From: an uncultured delta proteobacterium
GTDB lineage: Bacteria > Myxococcota_A > Polyangia > Polyangiales > Polyangiaceae
Reading direction: 5' to 3'
Assembly (NCBI GenBank): GCA_903893335.1
Contig: CAITLX010000471.1
Span: 1 to 5,768 of the forward strand
DNA length: 5,768 nucleotides
Shown here: in pieces, positions 1 through 5,768 of the stretch
How positions within the stretch are numbered: the stretch's first letter is position 1
How the letters are laid out: every line of letters starts with the position of its first letter
Position numbers and translations under genes: made by a program
Notes under the pieces: generated by a model
Told to the model about the DNA's origin: nothing
Seen by the model: only the letters and a program-made list of their open reading frames with translations
Databases searched by the model: none

Positions 1-211
1 CGTCCAGCGGAGCGTCCTGCGCGGCGTCGCTCCCCCCCTGCCCCGCTGCGCCCCCCGATGGCCCGCCGTCGGCGTCGCCCGACGTCGTCCCACCGCAGGC
101 AGAGGCGAAGAGCGCGGCGGCGAGCGTCGCGCTCCCGAGCGCCCACCCGCCGAAACGCCGCGCCCTCGGTCGGGCGGTCGTGAGAGCCGAGCGGTCCGCG
201 AGAGGCCCCAT
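1..211 (-). CDS. Probable lipoprotein, N-terminal fragment (runs off left edge)
   Basis: Seen: reading leftward from the ATG at 211-209, an open frame of 70 codons continues past the window edge. An in-frame TAG at 223-221 lies four codons upstream, and no other ATG, GTG or TTG lies between, so the start is well constrained. A nearby ATG at 218 is out of frame. Residues 1-19 are Arg-rich (RPRARR at 14-19). A hydrophobic stretch follows at about 21-35, then a lipobox-like A-S-A-C with Cys39. After the Cys comes a Gly/Asp/Ser-rich linker (CGGTTSGDADGG...) typical of exported lipoproteins. No clean Shine-Dalgarno motif is visible; only a G run abuts the ATG. Known: such signals direct lipidation at the Cys and anchoring to the envelope. 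Inferred: an outer-membrane or surface lipoprotein. The functional domain lies outside the window, so no product can be named. The gene is divergent from the porin at 432. Confidence 0.72.
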   Translation of the reverse strand, partial: MGPLADRSALTTARPRARRFGGWALGSATLAAALFASACGGTTSGDADGGPSGGAAGQGGSDAAQDAPLD

Positions 212-431
212 CCCCCATTTCTAGGCCCTGGAGGCCACCGGCGGCAACCGGGAGCGGGCGCGCCTGGACGGGTCGGTTCGCCCCGGCCGACGGGCTGAAG
301 CGCCCCTTGGCAGAAATCGTACGCGCCTGCCCTCAAGGTCCCTCTGCGCCGACCGTTCAAGGGATCGGATGCCCGGGGTTCCCAGGCAGCCAGGTGTCGC
401 TCGTCCCTGCACCCAAGCCGTCGAGGTCTCG
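212..431. other. Divergent intergenic region, no recognised promoter
   Basis: This 220-bp stretch separates the leftward lipoprotein from the rightward porin and must carry promoters for both unless the genes are read from elsewhere. I see no convincing -35/-10 pair. TTGGCA at 307-312 resembles a -35 box, but the hexamer 17 bp downstream (CCCTCA) is not a -10. A short inverted repeat, GTCGG (272-276) / CCGAC (287-291) with a 10-nt loop, and two TCAAGG copies (333-338 and 357-362) are present. Both are weak. No small gene with coding-like codon use is apparent. Confidence 0.5.
423..426 (+). promoter_or_regulatory. Ribosome binding site deciding the porin start
   Basis: GAGG lies 5 nt before the ATG at 432. 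The upstream in-frame ATG at 369 would add 21 residues, with Pro and Cys, in front of a good signal peptide. The GAGG therefore supports 432 as the true start. Confidence 0.6.
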
Positions 432-1997
432 ATGAACGTCCGATCGCACAGGAAGATGTGGCTCGCAGTAGCCAGTCTCCCGCTGTCGTTCGGCGCGCTC
501 ACCACCCGCGCCGCGCGCGCCCAGTCGGTCCCTCCGCTGCGGCAGTCGGTGCCCCCGCGCGTCCTGTCGCTCCCCCCGGCGAGGTGCGGCCGTCGCTCCG
601 CCGCGCGCGCGAGCATGGCGGCCCCCGCCCTCGCGGCGGCCCCGGCGGCTGCGGACGCCGACGAGGCGCAGGACTGCCCCCCGACCGCGTCGCTCGCCGA
701 GCTCACGGCGAGGGCCAACGCCCCGGTCGCGCGTCAGGCGCCCTCGATCGGCGCTTCGCCCGACCCCTCGCCCGAGGCGGCGCCGCAGGCGGACGCGCCG
801 GCGCAACCGGCCGCCTCGGAGCCCGCCCCCCCGAGCGGCTACTTCGCGGGCGCCTACCTCACCACCGACTGGGGCGGCGCGCGACCCTGGCTGCAAGAGC
901 ACGGGGTCGATCTCTTCCTGCGCTACACCTCCGAGGGCTTCGCGCGCGTCCGCGGCGGCGCCGCCACCTCCGACGCCCGCGCCTTCCTCGGGAGCTTCGT
1001 CGCCGGCGTCGACGTCGACACCGGAGTGCTCGGCGCCTGGAAGGGCGGGACGCTCCACGCCCACATGCAGGCGCTGCACGGCGACGGCGTCTCGGCCAAG
1101 CACCTCGGCGTGCTGCAATCGGCCAGCAACCTCGAAGCCGAGCGCTTCGCGACGCTCGCCGAGGTCTGGTACCGACACGAGTTCTTCGACGGCAAGCTCG
1201 CGCTGAAGGTCGGCAAGCAGGACGCGAGCGTCGATTTCGCCGCGAGCGACTTCGCCTCGGGTCTGCTCAATGCGTCGTTCGGCGTCTTCCCGACGCTGGC
1301 GCTCACGACCTACCCGCAATGGGGGCTCGGCGTCGCTGCCTTCGTCACGCCAGCCAAGTGGCTCACCGTGCAGACTGCAATCTACGACGGCGCCCCCGAT
1401 GGCAATGCGCCGCTCGGTGGCACCACGGCGTTCGACGCCGAGGGGGGGCACCTCCTGGTCGGCGAGGTGCAGCTTCACCTGGCGCCGCTGCTCGGCCTCG
1501 CGAGCGGCACGCTGCGGCTCGGCGGCTGGCGCCACACGGGCGACGCGCCGGCGCTCCAGGCCTCGGCGGACGACACCTCCGAGCGCACGTTCGCGGGCAA
1601 CTACGGCGCCTACGGCATCCTCGACGCGAAGCTCTATGGCCCCTCGGGCGAGGGTCGCGAGGGCGAGGGCCTCGGCGTCTTCCTCCAGGCGGGCGTCGCC
1701 CCCGAGGACCGCAACGAGACGCGCATGTACCTCGGCGGCGGATTGGCGTTCACCGGTGCCATCCCGGGGCGGTCGGCCGACGTGGCGTCGCTCGGCGTCG
1801 GCCACGCCGAGATGGCCGGAGCGGTCCGAGCGCTCGAGGACCGCACGTCGGAGACCGTCGTGGAGCTCTCGTACCGGGCGCCGATCACCGGCGCGATCTC
1901 GGTGCAACCCGACGCCCAGTACTTCGTTCGACCTTCCGGCGACGGTGGCGTGCCCAACGCCGCGGTGGTAGGAATTCGAATGGTTGCCAGCCTGTGA
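432..1997 (+). CDS. OprB-family carbohydrate-selective outer-membrane porin
   Basis: A 521-residue exported protein. Residues 1-30 form a Sec signal peptide: basic n-region (RSHRK), hydrophobic core, and RAARA before Gln31. Residues 31-136 are an Ala/Pro-rich low-complexity linker that begins with three heptapeptide repeats and contains Cys52 and Cys82. The OprB (PF04966-type) barrel runs from about 137 to 521. Family-like blocks, in order, are LTTDWGG near 143-149, HGVDL near 157-161, WKGGTLHAH from 203, NLEAERFATLAEVW 233-246, GKLALKVGKQ from 254, LGGWRHTG around Trp366, GNYGAYG from 389, APEDRN from 423, TGAIPGR near 446-452, ETVVELSYRAP from 474 and VQPDAQY 491-497. Known: OprB proteins are 16-stranded barrels that let sugars diffuse through the outer membrane. 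Inferred: uptake of a sugar or other small neutral solute; the substrate cannot be read from the sequence. Odd: the last residue is Leu rather than the usual Phe or Trp, and the linker is longer than usual for the family. The next gene starts 22 bp downstream. Confidence 0.9.
   Translation: MNVRSHRKMWLAVASLPLSFGALTTRAARAQSVPPLRQSVPPRVLSLPPARCGRRSAARASMAAPALAAAPAAADADEAQDCPPTASLAELTARANAPVARQAPSIGASPDPSPEAAPQADAPAQPAASEPAPPSGYFAGAYLTTDWGGARPWLQEHGVDLFLRYTSEGFARVRGGAATSDARAFLGSFVAGVDVDTGVLGAWKGGTLHAHMQALHGDGVSAKHLGVLQSASNLEAERFATLAEVWYRHEFFDGKLALKVGKQDASVDFAASDFASGLLNASFGVFPTLALTTYPQWGLGVAAFVTPAKWLTVQTAIYDGAPDGNAPLGGTTAFDAEGGHLLVGEVQLHLAPLLGLASGTLRLGGWRHTGDAPALQASADDTSERTFAGNYGAYGILDAKLYGPSGEGREGEGLGVFLQAGVAPEDRNETRMYLGGGLAFTGAIPGRSADVASLGVGHAEMAGAVRALEDRTSETVVELSYRAPITGAISVQPDAQYFVRPSGDGGVPNAAVVGIRMVASL
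522..578 (+). repeat. Three tandem 21-bp imperfect repeats within the porin
   Basis: Units begin at 522, 543 and 564. The first 15 bases of each are nearly alike (CAGTCGGTCCCTCCG, CAGTCGGTGCCCCCG, CTGTCGCTCCCCCCG). They encode heptapeptides QSVPPLR, QSVPPRV and LSLPPAR at residues 31-51, directly after the predicted signal-peptide cleavage site. The 21-bp period keeps the reading frame, so gain or loss of a unit would change linker length without breaking the gene. Confidence 0.7.
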
Positions 1998-2009
1998 TGT
2001 TCGATCCGT

Positions 2010-2015
2010 GGAGGA
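2010..2015 (+). promoter_or_regulatory. Strong ribosome binding site for the small secreted protein
   Basis: GGAGGA lies 4 nt before the ATG at 2020. It argues for 2020 over the upstream in-frame ATG at 1984, which overlaps the end of the porin and would place 12 polar residues before the signal peptide. Confidence 0.7.
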
Positions 2016-2019
2016 CCCG

Positions 2020-2322
2020 ATGTCTCGATCTTCGATAGTGCCCATCGCCCTGGCGACCGCCTGCATCTCCATCGCTCCCGCCGCCGCCGCCGACGGCCGC
2101 TCGGTCGCCCCGCCCGAGGCCCCCGCGGCTGCGTCCGCCACCAGCGCGTGGTCGTGCGTCGCCTCCGCGCGCGTGCGCGACCAGATCGTCGGCACGGCCT
2201 GGGGCACCGGCGCGACCTCGCGCGACGAGGCCGCCTCCGACGCCCTCCAGCGCTGCTCGAGCCGCGCCGGCGCGCGCACCTGCGAGGTCCGCCGCTGCTG
2301 GAACAAGCCCGACGGCTCCTGA
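2020..2322 (+). CDS. Small secreted Cys-rich protein, function unknown
   Basis: A 100-residue protein. Residues 1-24 form a signal peptide (MSRSS n-region, hydrophobic core, APAAAA before Asp25). Residues 25-43 are an Ala/Pro-rich linker. The mature C-terminal domain, about 44-95, follows the pattern W-x-C (Cys46), a Gly-rich turn GTAWGTGATSRDEA at 58-71, A-L-Q-R-C (Cys79), then C-E-V-R-R-C-W (Cys88, Cys93, Trp94). Four Cys in the mature part suggest two disulfides formed in the periplasm or outside the cell. The SRDEAxxxALxxC and CxVxxC elements recall DUF4189-like secreted domains, but this is only a distant resemblance by eye. Cys15 lies inside the signal sequence (ATAC), so a lipoprotein reading is possible, though the preceding hydrophobic core would be short. 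The 22-bp gap and strong ribosome binding site make co-transcription with the porin likely. No function is claimed. Confidence 0.82.
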   Translation: MSRSSIVPIALATACISIAPAAAADGRSVAPPEAPAAASATSAWSCVASARVRDQIVGTAWGTGATSRDEAASDALQRCSSRAGARTCEVRRCWNKPDGS

Positions 2323-2343
2323 GCAGGCGCCTCGGCGCTCTGC
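2323..2343. terminator. Hairpin in the convergent gap, possible bidirectional terminator
   Basis: GCAGGCGC (2323-2330), a CTCG loop (2331-2334), then GCGC plus CTGC (2335-2343) with T2339 bulged form an 8-bp GC-rich stem. It fills almost the whole 25-bp gap between the stop codons of two genes facing each other. There is no T tract on either side, so it is not a canonical intrinsic terminator. Confidence 0.35.
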
Positions 2344-2347
2344 CGAA

Positions 2348-4006
2348 TCAGGCCGGAGCTTGCGCCTCCGCGACCGGCGACCGCCGCTTGCCCGGCTTCA
2401 GGTGCTCGGGCCACGCCTCGGGGTGGTCGGCGGGCACGACGGTGATCGTCCCGCCGTCGGGGCGCAGCAGCTCGGGCATCGGGCAGCGCAGCACCTGGCT
2501 CGCCACGACGAGCCCCGTGAGGTGCGCCCCCATGACGCCGTGGCTCAGCGTGCTCGAGCCGCACAGGTACAACCCACCAATCGAGGTGCGCAGCGGCTGC
2601 GCGAAGGGGCCAATCTGCAGCAGCGACTTCTCGGTGCCGTAGAGGTTGCCGCGCGTCGCCGCGCAGTAGTGCTCATTCGACAGCGGCGTGCCCAGCTCGG
2701 CGAACACGACGTGGTCGGCGACGCCCGGCACGACGTGGCCCACCATCTCGAGCATCTGCGCCATCAGCGCGCGCTTGGCCGTCTCGTAGCTCTCGGGGCG
2801 AGCGCCGTGCGCGGACTCGGACCAGGCGCGGAACGCGTCGTAGCCGACGAAGGCGAACGACTCGAGCGTGTGCACGCCGCCGTACGACTTGCTCCTGTCC
2901 TTCAGCGTCGTCGCCGTGACGAAGCCGCCGGGAATGGCCCCCTGCCCCGGCGTCCACGACTGCAAGCCCTTCTGGTAGGTGCCCTCGACGTCGGCGCCGC
3001 CGAAGTACCAGTAGTTGCCCGAGTCGAGGCCCATCGCGGGGAGATCGAGGTCGGTCGCGAGGAACAGGCTGATGGCCGAGGTGGACCAGCGCATGCGCGC
3101 GAGGCGAAAGCGCTCGGCGCGCGACAGAAGCTCGACGCCGACCAGGCGCCGCAGCGTCACGTCCGGGTCGGCGTTGCTGATGACGACGCCGGCGCGGATC
3201 TCGGTGCCGTCGGCGAGGCGCACGCCGATGGCCTTGCCCCCCTCGACGAGGATGCGCGACACGGGCGTGCGCACGCGAATCTCCCCCCCGGCGCGCCGCA
3301 GCGCGCGCACGAACGCGCGCGGGATCGAGCCGCCGCCGCCGCGCGGGTAGTACCCGCCGCCGAAGTAGTGCGACTGGATGGCCGCGTGGATGACGGCCGG
3401 CACGGCCGACGGGGGCAGGCCGTGATCGCCCGCCTGCGCGCCGAGCACCGCGCGCAGGCGCGGGTCGCGCGCGTGGTGCGCGATGAGCGCCCCCGCGGTG
3501 CGGAGGGCCCAGCGCGCGACCGTGGGGGCGGTGCGCGGGAGCTTGAGCACGTCGGCGAAGCTCTCGAAGCTCATCAGCGCGTTGAGCTCGCGCCCGATGC
3601 GCCCGATGTCGTCGAAGTAGCCCGCGATGCCCGCCCGCTCGGCCGGGAACCGCGACGCGAGCGCATCGACGAGCCTGTCCTTGCCCTTGGGGAAATCGAA
3701 GCGGTCGCCCGGCCCGTCGCCGAGCAGCACGTGGTCGTAGCCGTCGGGGTTGAGCTCGCAGAACACGAGATCGGACCCGAGGCCGAGCCCCTCGTACATC
3801 GCGCGGAGCATGCCCCCCTCGCGAAGCTCGCCCAGGTAGTGCACGCCGGGGCTGAAGCGGTAGCCGCCGAGGCTGAACGAGTGGCACCAGCCTCCGGGCA
3901 GGTAGTGCTGCTCGAGCACGACGACCTTCTTGCCCGCACGCGCCAGCGCCACCGCGGCCGCGAGACCGCCCGCCCCCGAACCGATCACGACGACGTCGAC
4001 GTCCAT
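2348..4006 (-). CDS. FAD-dependent oxidoreductase, phytoene desaturase / CrtISO / RetSat superfamily
   Basis: A 552-residue protein starting at the ATG at 4006-4004, preceded by GGAGGG. Residues 4-32 form the Rossmann dinucleotide fold: VVVIGSGAGGL with GxGxxG at 9-14, ending in Glu32, which binds the ADP-ribose hydroxyls. PGGWCHSF at 37-44 and SPGVHYLG at 52-59 match the (D/S)xG(I/V)HYxG block shared by carotenoid isomerases and all-trans-retinol 13,14-reductases. The C-terminal FAD motif is GLYLCGSSTLSHGVMGAHLTG from 478, interrupted here only by its own Ser/Thr-rich turn. A hydrophilic tail of about 46 residues follows Leu506. Known: this superfamily desaturates, saturates or isomerises conjugated polyenes and related lipids using FAD. 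Inferred: redox chemistry or isomerisation on a hydrophobic polyene-like substrate, in the cytoplasm or at the membrane. The exact reaction cannot be assigned. No other carotenoid gene (crtB, crtE, crtY) is in the window. The length fits the family; no frameshift is visible. Confidence 0.9.
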   Translation of the reverse strand: MDVDVVVIGSGAGGLAAAVALARAGKKVVVLEQHYLPGGWCHSFSLGGYRFSPGVHYLGELREGGMLRAMYEGLGLGSDLVFCELNPDGYDHVLLGDGPGDRFDFPKGKDRLVDALASRFPAERAGIAGYFDDIGRIGRELNALMSFESFADVLKLPRTAPTVARWALRTAGALIAHHARDPRLRAVLGAQAGDHGLPPSAVPAVIHAAIQSHYFGGGYYPRGGGGSIPRAFVRALRRAGGEIRVRTPVSRILVEGGKAIGVRLADGTEIRAGVVISNADPDVTLRRLVGVELLSRAERFRLARMRWSTSAISLFLATDLDLPAMGLDSGNYWYFGGADVEGTYQKGLQSWTPGQGAIPGGFVTATTLKDRSKSYGGVHTLESFAFVGYDAFRAWSESAHGARPESYETAKRALMAQMLEMVGHVVPGVADHVVFAELGTPLSNEHYCAATRGNLYGTEKSLLQIGPFAQPLRTSIGGLYLCGSSTLSHGVMGAHLTGLVVASQVLRCPMPELLRPDGGTITVVPADHPEAWPEHLKPGKRRSPVAEAQAPA

Positions 4007-4011
4007 GGCAG

Positions 4012-4017
4012 CCCTCC
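4012..4017 (-). promoter_or_regulatory. Ribosome binding site deciding the oxidoreductase start
   Basis: On the minus strand GGAGGG lies 5 nt before the ATG at 4006. The frame is open back to an ATG at 4084, but those 26 extra residues (Arg/Ala-rich) precede the Rossmann fold without matching the family. The start at 4006 is therefore preferred. Confidence 0.8.
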
Positions 4018-4025
4018 GTGGTGCC

Positions 4026-4043
4026 GCGCATGATGCGCGCATC
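4026..4043. promoter_or_regulatory. Overlapping palindromes, candidate operator between divergent genes
   Basis: Two perfect dyads overlap: GCGCAT-G-ATGCGC (4026-4038) and GATGCGCGCATC (4032-4043). A further GCGCAT lies at 4073-4078. They sit in the 113-bp region between the starts of the divergent oxidoreductase (4006) and propeller lipoprotein (4120), about 20 bp upstream of the former. A dimeric regulator could bind here and control one or both genes. No promoter boxes are recognised, and alternating GC makes short palindromes common in such DNA. Confidence 0.3.
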
Positions 4044-4119
4044 GCGCCGAAAGCACGAGCGCCGCGCGCGGAGCGCATTGCCACCGGCGCCCGGCGCGTG
4101 TTTCGCTGCGCACAACGCC

Positions 4120-5768
4120 ATGTCGCCCCGCAGCCCCCTCGCCCTCGCCCTCGCCGCGCTCTCCGTCCTCGCCCCGTGCGCCTGCTCGTCGAGCGACGCC
4201 GCGCCCGCCGAGGCGCCCGCCGCCGACGCCGGCGTGCCGACGACGTCGTACGGCGTGCCGCTCGACCCGCAGAGCCCGTGGCCGAAGTTCCGCGGCAACG
4301 CGCCGCAGGACGGCCGCGGACGCGCCCACGCCTCCGCCACGGGCGGCGCGCGCTGGGCCTACCCGACCGCCAAGGGGATCTTCAGCTCCCCGGTCGTGGG
4401 GCGCGACGGCACGGTCTACATCGGCTCGGCCGACCGCACGTTCTACGCGCTCGGGCGCGACGGCACCCTGCGCTGGAAGGAGCTGACCGGCGAGATCATC
4501 GACTCGGCGGCGCTGCTCGACGACCGGGGGCGCGTGACCTTCGGCTCGGGCGACGGCAAGCTGCGCTCGCGCGACGCAGCCACCGGCGCGGTCGTCTGGA
4601 CGACCGACGCGGACGACCCCAAGGTCAACAAGGCGTTCATCAACTGGTTCGAGGGCAACGTGGCCATCGGGCGCGACGGCGCGCTCTGGGTGCCCAACGA
4701 CGACTTCTTCGTCTACCGCGTCGATCGCGACACCGGCGCCATCGTCACGCGCCTGCTCATGCCCGACCAGACCTGGTCGTCGCCGGCCATCGACGTCGGC
4801 ACCGGCGCCGCGTTCGTGGGCAACAACAACCTCTTGCCGCTGCTGGGCAAGAACACGTTCGCGTTCGACGCCGACGGCGGCGCCCTGTGGTCGGCGTCTT
4901 CGCTCGGCAGCGTCGCGGCGAGCCCGCTGCTCACGCCCGACGGCCACGTCGTCGTCGGCGGCTTCGACGGCTACGTGCGAGCGTACGACGCGAAGACGGG
5001 CGCGCCCCTCTGGGCCACCGCGACGCGCGATCACGTCTACGCGAGCCCCGCGCTGCTGCCCGACGGGCGCATCGTGCAGCCGTCGTGCGACGGCACGATC
5101 TACGCGCTCGCCCCCGACGACGGCCACGTCGTCTGGCAGTTCGACACGCGCGAGCCGATCCGCTCGTCGCCCGCGGTCGACGCCGACGGCAACGTCTACG
5201 TCGGCTCCGGCGAGGGGCGGCTCTTCGTGCTGACCAAGGACGGCGCGCTGCGCTTCGCGCGCCGCCTCATCTCGGGCGACCGCAACGATCTCAACGCCTC
5301 GCCCGCGCTCGGCGACGACGCCGTGTTCATCGCGGGCGAGTCGGGCGAGATCTTCAGCGTCCCCTACGACGACTGCCTGCGACCCGACGCAGCCGCCGAC
5401 GCCACCTGCATCGTCGATCCGAAGGAGGACCTGCCCGACGCGGGCGCGCACCTCCTGTTCACGACCTCGTTCGGCGCGCTGCTCGACGCGCCCCCCGCCG
5501 CCATCGACGCGAACCAGGCGCTCGCCGCCGCGCTGCTCGTGCGCGAGGCGGGCGACACGCGCCTCGCCATCCTCGACCCGGCGAGCGTGGTCGTCACGAT
5601 CGACCCGCCCGCCGACGTCACCGCCGACGTGGCCGGCGACGGCAAGTTCGTCACCGTGACGCCCACCTCCGGCTTCACCGCCGGCGCCGACGGCAAGGTG
5701 CACGTCTCGATCGCCGCCGATTACCTGGTCGATCTCGATCGCGACGGCCTCAAGCTCTCGGGGGGCAA
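4120..5768 (+). CDS. PQQ-like beta-propeller lipoprotein (runs off right edge)
   Basis: 549 codons are visible with no stop before the window end. Residues 1-22 form a lipoprotein signal with two candidate Cys, LAPC20 or PCAC22, followed by SSSD and an Ala-rich linker to about 39. WPKFRGNAPQDGRGR at 54-68 resembles the lead-in of PQQ-like repeat proteins. From about 76 to 415 there are eight units ending in a G-x-x-x-W type motif: Trp79, Trp119, Trp160, Thr210 (degenerate), Trp257, Trp298, Trp339 and Phe379. Each carries SSPAVDxDGxVYVGSxDG-like strands. Known: this fold is shared by BamB and quinoprotein dehydrogenases. No vicinal Cys-Cys pair of the alcohol-dehydrogenase type is seen, so a binding or scaffold role is likelier than catalysis. 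Cys419 and Cys430 close the propeller and may be disulfide-bonded. Residues from about 445 on look like a bacterial Ig-like domain (VTVTPTSGFTAG at 511-522). The ATG at 4120 lacks a clear Shine-Dalgarno. An in-frame TTG at 4078 is less likely because it would put 14 extra residues before the signal. Confidence 0.85.
   Translation, partial: MSPRSPLALALAALSVLAPCACSSSDAAPAEAPAADAGVPTTSYGVPLDPQSPWPKFRGNAPQDGRGRAHASATGGARWAYPTAKGIFSSPVVGRDGTVYIGSADRTFYALGRDGTLRWKELTGEIIDSAALLDDRGRVTFGSGDGKLRSRDAATGAVVWTTDADDPKVNKAFINWFEGNVAIGRDGALWVPNDDFFVYRVDRDTGAIVTRLLMPDQTWSSPAIDVGTGAAFVGNNNLLPLLGKNTFAFDADGGALWSASSLGSVAASPLLTPDGHVVVGGFDGYVRAYDAKTGAPLWATATRDHVYASPALLPDGRIVQPSCDGTIYALAPDDGHVVWQFDTREPIRSSPAVDADGNVYVGSGEGRLFVLTKDGALRFARRLISGDRNDLNASPALGDDAVFIAGESGEIFSVPYDDCLRPDAAADATCIVDPKEDLPDAGAHLLFTTSFGALLDAPPAAIDANQALAAALLVREAGDTRLAILDPASVVVTIDPPADVTADVAGDGKFVTVTPTSGFTAGADGKVHVSIAADYLVDLDRDGLKLSGG
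4138..4155 (+). repeat. CTCGCC x3 hexamer repeat in a signal peptide
   Basis: Three perfect tandem copies of CTCGCC encode Leu-Ala three times (residues 7-12) in the hydrophobic core of the propeller lipoprotein's signal peptide. Slippage would change the core length by two residues and keep the frame. Alternating Leu/Ala coding in GC-rich DNA can produce this by chance. Confidence 0.6.

Noticed and set aside
307..324. Possible sigma-54 promoter at TTGGCA
   Set aside because: TGGCA is present, but the bases at the required -12 GC spacing are TA, so the key element is missing.
369..431. Upstream start for the porin at 369
   Set aside because: It would put 21 non-signal residues ahead of a good signal peptide. 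GAGG is correctly spaced for 432.
522..600. Possible frameshift in the porin linker, because the next frame also gives a Pro/Ala-rich peptide
   Set aside because: The alternative frame has many T-ending codons, while the chosen frame keeps G/C third positions and stays open from the signal peptide into the barrel.
221..718. Minus-strand open frame of 165 codons across the porin start
   Set aside because: Translation shows no domain, and third-position GC favours the porin frame throughout the linker.
357..2564. Minus-strand open frame of 735 codons opposite the porin and small protein
   Set aside because: Arg/Ala/Gly-rich translation without motifs. It mirrors two well-supported genes and is the usual antisense shadow of high-GC coding DNA.
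2360..4033. Plus-strand open frame of 557 codons opposite the oxidoreductase
   Set aside because: Low-complexity Arg/Ala/Val/Glu translation. The minus-strand gene has full family motifs and a ribosome binding site.
4078..4119. Alternative TTG start for the propeller lipoprotein with GGAG at 4070-4073
   Set aside because: It adds 14 residues before the basic n-region of a standard lipoprotein signal. It is not excluded, but is less likely than the ATG at 4120.
3985..5703. Minus-strand open frame of 572 codons opposite the propeller gene
   Set aside because: Shadow frame with repetitive Val/Arg/Asp/Gly content. The plus strand has clear PQQ-like repeats.

Overview
The window is very GC-rich DNA (estimated near 70 %) with a strong G/C third-position bias, two probable lipoproteins, Ala/Pro-rich linkers and a PQQ-like beta-propeller. 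This suggests a Gram-negative delta-proteobacterial lineage, most like myxobacteria (Polyangia/Sorangium-type). That placement is inferred from style, not from a marker gene. There are no RNA genes, mobile elements or CRISPR arrays, and I see no complete undescribed system. The region reads as ordinary envelope and metabolic chromosome.

Layout. (1) Positions 1-211, minus strand: the N-terminus of a probable lipoprotein that runs off the left edge. It is too short to appear as a long ORF, but it has a clear signal peptide and lipobox-like Cys. (2) Positions 212-431: divergent intergenic region without a convincing promoter. (3) Positions 432-1997, plus: a complete OprB-family carbohydrate porin with an unusually long low-complexity N-terminal linker. 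(4) Positions 2020-2322, plus: a 100-residue secreted Cys-rich protein, 22 bp downstream with a strong ribosome binding site, probably in the same operon. (5) Positions 2323-2347: a 25-bp convergent gap filled by a GC hairpin. (6) Positions 2348-4006, minus: a complete FAD-dependent oxidoreductase of the phytoene desaturase / CrtISO / retinol saturase (RetSat) superfamily. (7) Positions 4007-4119: divergent intergenic region with overlapping perfect palindromes, a candidate operator. (8) Position 4120 to the right edge, plus: a probable lipoprotein with about eight PQQ-like propeller repeats and the start of an Ig-like C-terminal region, cut by the window end.

How the genes relate. The porin and the small secreted protein are the only pair with operon-like spacing; together they suggest an outer-membrane or periplasmic uptake function. 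The oxidoreductase and the propeller lipoprotein are divergently transcribed and may share a control region. Nothing in their sequences ties their functions together.
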